Origin: Cyanobacteria bacterium Co-bin13
Lineage (GTDB): Bacteria > Cyanobacteriota > Cyanobacteriia > Phormidesmidales > Phormidesmidaceae
Length of the DNA stretch: 9,332 nt
Reading direction: 5' to 3'
Assembly: GCA_014534385.1 (NCBI GenBank)
Contig: JACVRP010000118.1
Span: forward strand, 1 to 9,332
The position numbers and the translations under genes are program-made. The first letter of the stretch is position 1; the number at the start of each line of letters is the position of its first letter. Below, piece by piece: positions 4,151 to 9,332 of the stretch. The notes beneath the pieces were generated by a model. The model saw nothing but the letters and a program-made list of their open reading frames with translations, made no database searches and was not told the origin of the DNA.

Positions 4151-5317
4151 TTAATCGTGGATTGAGCCGTCAGGCATGATGGCTCCAGTCAAAATAGTGC
4201 CCGTGAGCTTTACCATCGTCTTGCTGCCAACGCTGACCCTAGCCCCGCTGAGATCAGCGCCACTGAGGTCGGCACCACTGAGATCTGCCCCAATCAAATC
4301 AGCCTCTCGTAGATTGGCATGGCTGAGGTCAGCCTGCAGCAGGTTGGCCCTAAAGAGTTTGGCTCGACTAAGGTTAGCTCGGTTAAAGTTGACCTTATGT
4401 AGGAAGGCGTCACTGAGGTCAGCGCCACTGAGGTCAGCGCTGCTTAAATTGCGTCCAGAAAAGTCTTTTTCCCGCAGGTTGGCTCCGCGAAAATCTGACC
4501 CGCTTAAATCAGGATTTTGTCGGGCTCGGTGGGTGCTGCTGGCGGAGTTGCGGGTGTAGGAATTGTAGCTGTTATAGCTGTTGTAACTGCTTACCGGGGG
4601 GCTATCACTGCCATAGCCGTGACCGTTGCTAGCTTTGCCTGTACTAGGCGGGCCACTTCCCCCAGCAGGAGGTTTTTCTGGTGGGGTATGAGGTTGGGTG
4701 TTGGCGGCTCCTGAGGCAGAGGGAGCCCTTGAGGTCGTATAGGGAGGTTGGGCGGAGCCGCTAGAAGGACTACCCGAAGTGGGCGGTTGAGCCCCAGATT
4801 CGGGTGCGCTGTAGCCGGTGCGGCGATAGCGGCTATAGCGATTTTGATAGGCCGCCGACTGAGCCTCTTGAGATTGGTCGGCAGCTTCATTGCCGGATTG
4901 GTTGGAGGATGGGTTGGGGCCCTGGCTGGAGCTAGCACTGCTGCCGTTGCCGGTATGGCTGCTGCCAGCAGCGCTGCTGTAGGCACTGCTTCTGTTGGCG
5001 TAATAGCTGCTAGGATTGCCGCGATAGCTTGAGCTTTGGGCACTAGAGCCGGAATAGGTAGAGCCGGAATAGGCCGAGCCACCGTAGGTACGGGCACGTC
5101 CGGGCGAACTGGAGCGAGGCTGCGATCGCAGCACGTCCCGCGCATGGTTCAACTGCTTAATTTTTTCCTGAGCTTTATGGACCAGCCGTTCGTTTTCCTT
5201 GGGAATGCGGTCGGGGTGCCAGATAAAAACCAGATCCTTATAAGCCTGGTTGACTTCTTCGATAGAAGCACCAGGCTCTAGCTCAAGGACTCGGTAGGCT
5301 TGCTCTAGCTCACGCAT
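4151..5317 (-). CDS. J-domain / pentapeptide-repeat protein
   Basis: This 388-residue protein has three parts. Residues 1-65 are a J domain, with the essential His-Pro-Asp at 34-36 that stimulates the ATPase of Hsp70/DnaK. Residues 66-265 are a low-complexity linker rich in Ser, Gly, Pro, Tyr and Asn, ending in tandem Ser-Tyr-Asn repeats at about 244-254. Residues about 270-380 are some twenty pentapeptide repeats of the A(D/N)LSG type (SGADLSGADLSGA), which fold as a right-handed quadrilateral beta helix. There are no Cys/Gly zinc repeats as in DnaJ itself. The likely role is a DnaK co-chaperone with a beta-helical client or scaffold module; the target is unknown. The start at 5317 begins directly at the J domain; a purine-rich AGGAGAGAG lies upstream (about 5329-5337), rather far away. 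The gene is flanked by unrelated genes and is probably transcribed alone. Confidence 0.88.
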   Translation of the reverse strand: MRELEQAYRVLELEPGASIEEVNQAYKDLVFIWHPDRIPKENERLVHKAQEKIKQLNHARDVLRSQPRSSSPGRARTYGGSAYSGSTYSGSSAQSSSYRGNPSSYYANRSSAYSSAAGSSHTGNGSSASSSQGPNPSSNQSGNEAADQSQEAQSAAYQNRYSRYRRTGYSAPESGAQPPTSGSPSSGSAQPPYTTSRAPSASGAANTQPHTPPEKPPAGGSGPPSTGKASNGHGYGSDSPPVSSYNSYNSYNSYTRNSASSTHRARQNPDLSGSDFRGANLREKDFSGRNLSSADLSGADLSDAFLHKVNFNRANLSRAKLFRANLLQADLSHANLREADLIGADLSGADLSGADLSGARVSVGSKTMVKLTGTILTGAIMPDGSIHD

Positions 5318-5392
5318 TCAGGCTTAGTCTCTCTCCTAGTCCGGCTCCGCATTGATTCTGCATTTGTTTCGGGGCCGGTGGCGATCCCTACT

Positions 5393-5398
5393 ATTCTA
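5393..5398 (-). promoter_or_regulatory. Possible -10 element of the J-domain gene
   Basis: On the minus strand this reads TAGAAT, 5 of 6 matches to TATAAT, about 75 nt upstream of the start codon. No convincing -35 box is seen at the right spacing, so the call is weak. Confidence 0.25.
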
Positions 5399-5555
5399 GG
5401 CTTTGGGCGGAAACTGCGTTTGAGGTTAATCAGGACGCCGGGGGTATCGCACCAGCTTAGGCGATGTAGGGCAATTCTTTCCTGTTCTTAAGACCATATT
5501 CCAGGATCGCCCCGTTTTAAGATAAGTAAATACTTCAAGCTGTTGGGAGGTGGCT

Positions 5556-6497
5556 ATGCGGATTTTGGTTATGGGGGGCACCCGCTTCATTGGCGTTTAC
5601 CTGACCCGCCTGCTGGTGGAACAGGGCCATGAGGTGGTGCTGTTTAACCGAGGCAACAAGCCTGCTCCAGTAGCTGGCGTGCAGCAGATCCAGGGCGACC
5701 GGCGCGATGCTGCCGGACTAAAGGAGAAGCTGAGCGGAGAATCTTTTGACGCCATTTTTGACAACAACGGGCGAGAGCTGAGCGACACCCAGCCCTTGAT
5801 TGAAATTTTTAGCGGCAAGCTGCAGCACTTCGTCTATGTCAGCTCTGCCGGAGTGTATCTCAAGTCTGACCAAATGCCTCACATTGAAGGCGATGCGGTC
5901 GATCCCAACAGTCGTCATAAGGGCAAGTTTGAAACCGAGACTTATCTGGTCGACCAGGGCGTACCTTTCACATCAATCCGCCCGGTTTATATCTATGGCC
6001 CACAAAACTACAACGATCTAGAAGCCTGGTTCTTTGATCGGATCGTGCGCGATCGCCCGGTGCCGGTGCCGGGTAATGGCCTGCCCCTGACTCAATTAGG
6101 CCACGTGCAGGATCTGGCGGCGGCAATGGCGGCGGTCTTGGGCAATGACAAAGCCATAGGCCAGATTTACAACATTTCTGGGACCAAGGCGGTCACCTTT
6201 GATGGGCTGGCCCGCGCCTGTGCTGAAGCGGCTGGCAAGTCGCCCAGCGATCTCAAAATTGTTCACTATGATCCCAAGCAGTTTGACTTTGGCAAGCGCA
6301 AGGCCTTTCCGATGCGGGTGCAGCATTTCTTTACAGCCATTGATAAAGCTAAGGCCGAGCTAAACTGGCAGCCCCAGTTCGACCTGGTGAGCGGGCTGAA
6401 AGATTCCTTTGAGCAAGACTACCTGGCCACTGGCCGCGATCGGGCTGAGGTTGATTTCTCCACCGATGAGGAAATTTTGGGCGCGGTAGGGGGCTAG
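5556..6497 (+). CDS. Atypical NAD(P)-binding epimerase-like protein (CSP41-type)
   Basis: This is a 313-residue extended short-chain dehydrogenase (NAD-dependent epimerase/dehydratase family). The N-terminal Rossmann fold has the nucleotide loop GGTRFIG at residues 7-13. YVSSAGVY (94-101) is the strand and serine region of the active site. The usual catalytic YxxxK is degraded: Lys124 is present (SRHKGK), but Arg120 stands where Tyr should be. The chloroplast RNA-binding CSP41 proteins are SDR relatives with a changed active site, and the overall sequence suggests that group; an RNA-binding or ribosome-related role is inference. The ATG at 5556 is chosen because GGGAGG (5545-5550) lies 5 nt before it; a GTG at 5550 would overlap that site. 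The gene appears to stand alone, 153 nt before the sulfatase gene. Confidence 0.85.
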   Translation: MRILVMGGTRFIGVYLTRLLVEQGHEVVLFNRGNKPAPVAGVQQIQGDRRDAAGLKEKLSGESFDAIFDNNGRELSDTQPLIEIFSGKLQHFVYVSSAGVYLKSDQMPHIEGDAVDPNSRHKGKFETETYLVDQGVPFTSIRPVYIYGPQNYNDLEAWFFDRIVRDRPVPVPGNGLPLTQLGHVQDLAAAMAAVLGNDKAIGQIYNISGTKAVTFDGLARACAEAAGKSPSDLKIVHYDPKQFDFGKRKAFPMRVQHFFTAIDKAKAELNWQPQFDLVSGLKDSFEQDYLATGRDRAEVDFSTDEEILGAVGG

Positions 6498-6650
6498 CGG
6501 CAATGTCCATCCCCCGGGCGTTGTCTATCCCTGGCAAGATGGGATGTGATGGATAGATCAGTCTTTGGCCTGGTTGATCTGAGCCTCCCGCTGTAAAAGG
6601 GTCGAAGAACGCTCACTTTTCTCCGCTGTTAACTGTTTTGATGGCTGCTT

Positions 6651-8195
6651 ATGCCTACCCAACGTCCCGATATCCTGTTTCTCGTTCTTGATACCCAGCG
6701 GGCAGATCGCCTGTCCTGCTACGGGTACGAGAAGGAGACTTCCCCAAATTTAGATGCGATCGCAGCCGAAGCCACCCTCTTTACCCAGGCCGTTGCGGCG
6801 GCGCAGTGGACGGTGCCCTCCCATGCGTCTATGTTCACTGGCCTGTATCCTTCTGAGCATGGGCTGCTGCAGTCTTACTCGGTGATGCCTGCCGATCTAA
6901 CCACCCTGGCAGAGCGGCTGCGCGACGGCGGCTACTTCACGGCAGGCTTTTGCAACAACCCGCTGGTGGGAGTGATTAACAACGGGCTGCGGCGAGGCTT
7001 TGCCAGCTTTCTCAACTACAGCGGTCTGCTCACTTCGCGGCCTAACCAGGCGGGCGCGTCACCGGGGCTAATCAGCCGCTACCGCCAGTGGTTTAAGCGC
7101 CAGGTAGCAGGCGTGCTCAATCGCATTCAGGATGCCTTTGCCCGATCTGATGCGCTGCTGGCGCTGTCTTTTACGCCGCTGATGGTGCCCCTGTGGCAGA
7201 CGGCTCTAAGCTTTAAGGGCAATACCGCCAAGTCTTTGGAGGATACGGCCCGCCTGTTTATCAACCGCACTGGCGTGAAGGCTGACCAGCCCGTATTTGC
7301 CTTCGTCAACCTGATGGGCACCCACATGCCTTACCACGCGCCGCGCGCCTACGTCGAGAAGTTTGCCCCCCATGTGCTGGCTGACCGCAAAGCCCAGACT
7401 TTCTTGCAGCGCTTCAACGGCGATGTGTACGGCTGGCTGGCTCCCCTGACCGGAGCCCTAGACGACCGTCAGAAGAAAACCCTAGACGGCATGTACGACG
7501 CTGAGGTGGCCTATCAAGATGCCCAGCTTGGGGTCTTTTTTGATCGGCTGCGGCAAACGGGACAGCTAGACAATACTTTGGTGATTATTTGTGCCGACCA
7601 CGGCGAGCACCTGGGCGAAAAGCAGTTTATGGGCCACAGCCTGTCGATCTACAACGAACTGGTTCGAGTGCCGCTGATTATCCGTGACCCGGCGAAACAG
7701 TTTCCCGACGATACTCGAGTTGAGTCGGTGGTCTCGACGCGTCGGCTGTTCCACACGGTGCTGACCGCCGCTGGGCTGGCCACTGCAGAAGAAGCCTGCC
7801 TAGATCTGACCCAGGCGCTGAAGGAAACCGAGCGGGACTATGTTTTTGCCGAAGCTATCCCACCGCAGAACGTGGTCAACCTGATGCAGCGGCGACAGCC
7901 AGAACTGGTGCGGGACAGAGCCTGCGATCGCACCCGGCGGGCAGTCTGGATGGGTCGCCACAAGCTGATCGAAACCGAAGGACGGGCAGTCGAGCTCTAC
8001 GATGTGCTAGAAGATCCCACGGAGGATTTAAACCTCAGCGGCATTTTGCCGGAGAATGTAGAGCTGCTGCAGGAATGCCTGCAGGCCTTCTCAGGAACCT
8101 CCGAAGAGGGTCTGACCACGGCAGAACGGGCCACCAATTTTGAAGACCCGGAAGTGCGGCGGCGGCTGCAGGAGTTGGGTTATCTAGAGGATTAG
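6651..8195 (+). CDS. Sulfatase-like alkaline phosphatase superfamily hydrolase or transferase
   Basis: This 514-residue protein has the metal-binding N terminus ILFLVLDTQRADRLSCYGY (Asp14) and the later CADHGEHLG block (Asp316, His317) with His329, all typical of the sulfatase fold. His225 lies in THMPYH. At the nucleophile site (WTVPSHASMFTG) residue 54 is Thr, where formylglycine sulfatases need Cys or Ser. Thr is the nucleophile in phosphoethanolamine and phosphoglycerol transferases of the same superfamily, so a phosphate-ester reaction may be likelier than sulfate removal. No signal peptide or membrane span is seen, so it appears cytoplasmic. The ATG at 6651 lacks a clear ribosome site; an in-frame stop at 6639 rules out a longer form. 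The stop lies 2 nt before lgt, so the two are almost certainly co-transcribed. Confidence 0.87.
   Translation: MPTQRPDILFLVLDTQRADRLSCYGYEKETSPNLDAIAAEATLFTQAVAAAQWTVPSHASMFTGLYPSEHGLLQSYSVMPADLTTLAERLRDGGYFTAGFCNNPLVGVINNGLRRGFASFLNYSGLLTSRPNQAGASPGLISRYRQWFKRQVAGVLNRIQDAFARSDALLALSFTPLMVPLWQTALSFKGNTAKSLEDTARLFINRTGVKADQPVFAFVNLMGTHMPYHAPRAYVEKFAPHVLADRKAQTFLQRFNGDVYGWLAPLTGALDDRQKKTLDGMYDAEVAYQDAQLGVFFDRLRQTGQLDNTLVIICADHGEHLGEKQFMGHSLSIYNELVRVPLIIRDPAKQFPDDTRVESVVSTRRLFHTVLTAAGLATAEEACLDLTQALKETERDYVFAEAIPPQNVVNLMQRRQPELVRDRACDRTRRAVWMGRHKLIETEGRAVELYDVLEDPTEDLNLSGILPENVELLQECLQAFSGTSEEGLTTAERATNFEDPEVRRRLQELGYLED
8186..8191 (+). promoter_or_regulatory. Ribosome binding site of lgt inside the sulfatase gene
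   Basis: AGAGGA lies in the last codons of the sulfatase gene, 6 nt before the lgt ATG. Together with the 2-nt gap between the genes it suggests translational coupling. Confidence 0.6.
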
Positions 8196-8197
8196 GC

Positions 8198-9034
8198 ATG
8201 TATCCACCCGTTAGTCCCATTATTTTTGAAATCGGCCCCTTTGCGTTGCGCTGGTACGGCCTGCTGATGCTGGCAGCGATTTTGTCTGCTGCCTTTGTCG
8301 CCAGTCGAGAGGTCGCCCGTAAAGGCGAAGATCCCGAAAACCTATGGGATATGCTGTTCTGGATTTTGATTCCAGGCTTTATTGGGGCGCGGCTGTACTA
8401 CGTGTTTATTCAGTCTCCGCGTGGGCCTGAGGGCCTAGGCTACTACCTGGAAAATCCCGGTCGCATTCTGCAAATTTGGGGTGGCGGCATCCACATCTTT
8501 GGCGGCTTTATCTTTGGGGCGATTGCGCTGTGGATCTTCACCCGCCTGCGCAAGCTCAACCCGCTGCCCTACCTCGATGCGATCGCATTGGGCCTGCCGC
8601 TGGCCCAGGCCATTGGCCGCTGGGGCAATTTCATTAACCAGGAACTCTACGGCCCGCCCACAACCCTGCCCTGGGGCCTACGGATTGACCCTCAACACCG
8701 CATTGCTCCTTACAACAACCTGGCCCAATATCCCGACAGCACCCGCTTTCAGCCGCTGTTTCTCTACGAGTCGCTGTGGAACCTGGCCGGGTTTGTGGTG
8801 CTATACGGCATTTCTCGCCGCTTCAATGCCCAGCTGAAGCCGGGAGATTTGGCCCTGTGCTACCTGATCTGGTATCCCCTGGGGCGCTTTTTTATTGAGT
8901 TTCTGCGCACCGACTCCTGGTTTTTCCCAGGGACTCCCTTCAACGTGGTGCACGTGCTCTCTGCGATCGCAATTATTGCCGCTGCGGTTGCGCTCTATCT
9001 CCGCCACCGCCAGGGAGCGCAGCTCTCTAGCTAG
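8198..9034 (+). CDS. lgt: Prolipoprotein diacylglyceryl transferase
   Basis: Lgt transfers diacylglycerol from phosphatidylglycerol to the lipobox cysteine of prelipoproteins, the first step of lipoprotein maturation, in the plasma membrane. The 278-residue protein has about seven hydrophobic spans (near 18-36, 52-72, 95-116, 124-140, 190-206, 218-236 and 250-267). The family signature GRWGNFINQELYG (140-152) contains Arg141 and Asn144, matching E. coli Arg143 and Asn146. Tyr20 (RWYGL) matches E. coli Tyr26, and Arg237 (IEFLRTD) sits in the position of E. coli Arg239. The conserved loop histidine is shifted: GGGIHIFGG has His99 and Phe101. The gene follows the sulfatase gene by 2 nt and ends before a shared terminator hairpin. 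Confidence 0.95.
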   Translation: MYPPVSPIIFEIGPFALRWYGLLMLAAILSAAFVASREVARKGEDPENLWDMLFWILIPGFIGARLYYVFIQSPRGPEGLGYYLENPGRILQIWGGGIHIFGGFIFGAIALWIFTRLRKLNPLPYLDAIALGLPLAQAIGRWGNFINQELYGPPTTLPWGLRIDPQHRIAPYNNLAQYPDSTRFQPLFLYESLWNLAGFVVLYGISRRFNAQLKPGDLALCYLIWYPLGRFFIEFLRTDSWFFPGTPFNVVHVLSAIAIIAAAVALYLRHRQGAQLSS

Positions 9035-9071
9035 GCAAACCCACTCCTGCCTCAAATTGCACTAAATCAAA

Positions 9072-9094
9072 GCGGGTAGGCACTGCCTACCCGC
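9072..9094. terminator. Shared terminator hairpin between lgt and the SpoIID-like gene
   Basis: GCGGGTAGGC (9072-9081) pairs perfectly with GCCTACCCGC (9085-9094) across a 3-nt loop. On the minus strand it is followed by TTTGATTT, a fair T-rich tail for the leftward SpoIID-like gene, whose stop is 22 nt away. On the + strand it is followed by CTTGAC, so it may stop lgt transcription less efficiently. Its place between convergent genes fits a bidirectional terminator. Confidence 0.75.
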
Positions 9095-9116
9095 CTTGAC
9101 TAGCAAGCGGCTGCGG

Positions 9117-9332
9117 TTAGCCTCCCTGGGGAACAGCCTCGGGGTCGCGCCACAGCACCAGATTTGAGTTAATCGGCTGCAGCGTAGTGCCTGGGAAGTA
9201 GAACTGCAAAATGCGATCGTTGGTCCAGCCCAGTTTACCCAGGTGATAAGCGCCCGTCTGGCTCATGCCCACCCCATGCCCAAAGCCGCCACCCGTAAAG
9301 CGATAGCCGGTAATGGGAGGTGTCACTGGCGC
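9117..9332 (-). CDS. SpoIID/LytB-domain protein, C-terminal part (runs off the window)
   Basis: The last 71 residues and a TAA stop are visible. They contain the signature GGGFGHGVGMSQTGA, followed by LGWTNDRILQFYFPGTTL, which is diagnostic of the SpoIID/LytB family. SpoIID itself is a lytic transglycosylase acting on peptidoglycan; cyanobacteria do not sporulate and carry the domain in proteins probably acting in cell-wall remodelling. The start, any signal peptide and any other domains lie beyond the right edge. Confidence 0.9.
   Translation of the reverse strand, partial: APVTPPITGYRFTGGGFGHGVGMSQTGAYHLGKLGWTNDRILQFYFPGTTLQPINSNLVLWRDPEAVPQGG

Noticed and set aside
4230..4470. Imperfect 15-nt DNA repeats that might suggest a satellite or CRISPR-like array
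   Set aside because: Their period and content are explained by pentapeptide codons; there are no constant repeats with unique spacers.
4176..4559. Rightward frame encoding repeated Leu-Arg-Ser-Ala-Pro units
   Set aside because: The repetition is the antisense image of the pentapeptide-repeat codons at 4151-5317.
4591..5145. Second leftward frame over the low-complexity linker
   Set aside because: It is an Ala/Pro-rich frame-shifted reading of the Ser/Gly linker of the J-domain protein.
6498..6650. Inverted repeats TCTATCC/GGATAGA and GATCA/TGATC between the epimerase and sulfatase genes
   Set aside because: They are short, widely spaced and lack a T run; I cannot support a terminator or operator.

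Overview
This window is a piece of a cyanobacterial chromosome. It carries the start of psbB (CP47) and a complete psbM, both photosystem II genes. It also holds nine copies of the HIP1 octamer GCGATCGC, where chance would give about 0.14 in 9.3 kb. The sequence does not fix the genus. Nearly all of it looks like ordinary core chromosome: there is no transposase, integrase, CRISPR array, tRNA or rRNA.

Layout. (1) At 1-1141 is a photosynthesis block: psbB reads leftwards off the window edge, and a [2Fe-2S] ferredoxin gene and psbM diverge from it to the right. The intergenic region between them has RpaB/HLR1-like repeats and several small hairpins. A rho-independent terminator (1199-1231) closes the psbM transcript. 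(2) At 1247-2949 are an Anbu-type proteasome-like protease (+) and a transglutaminase-family cysteine protease (-), convergent and 50 bp apart. Outside cyanobacteria these families usually sit together in an operon with alpha-E and ATP-grasp-like genes, which are not visible here. (3) At 2950-4150 is a mostly non-coding stretch around one 59-aa zinc-ribbon gene. It holds an operator-like pair of direct repeats, a 12-bp stem-loop and, at 3901-4058, a strongly self-complementary segment followed by a clear + strand terminator. I read that segment as a candidate structured small RNA with 6S-like architecture. (4) At 4151-5317 (-) is a J-domain protein with a long Ser/Gly/Pro/Tyr linker and a C-terminal pentapeptide-repeat helix. 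(5) At 5556-6497 (+) is an atypical short-chain dehydrogenase of the CSP41/NAD-epimerase type. (6) At 6651-9034 (+) is a two-gene unit: an alkaline-phosphatase-superfamily 'sulfatase' with Thr at the nucleophile position, then lgt only 2 nt later. (7) At 9117-9332 (-) is the C-terminal end of a SpoIID/LytB-type protein, convergent with lgt across a shared terminator hairpin.

The genes do not form one pathway. The functional links I can support are psbB/fdx/psbM (photosystem II and electron transfer), Anbu/transglutaminase (a conserved but poorly understood proteolytic or peptide-modifying module) and sulfatase/lgt (likely one envelope-related transcript). The two most unusual items are the Anbu-transglutaminase pair and the candidate structured RNA.
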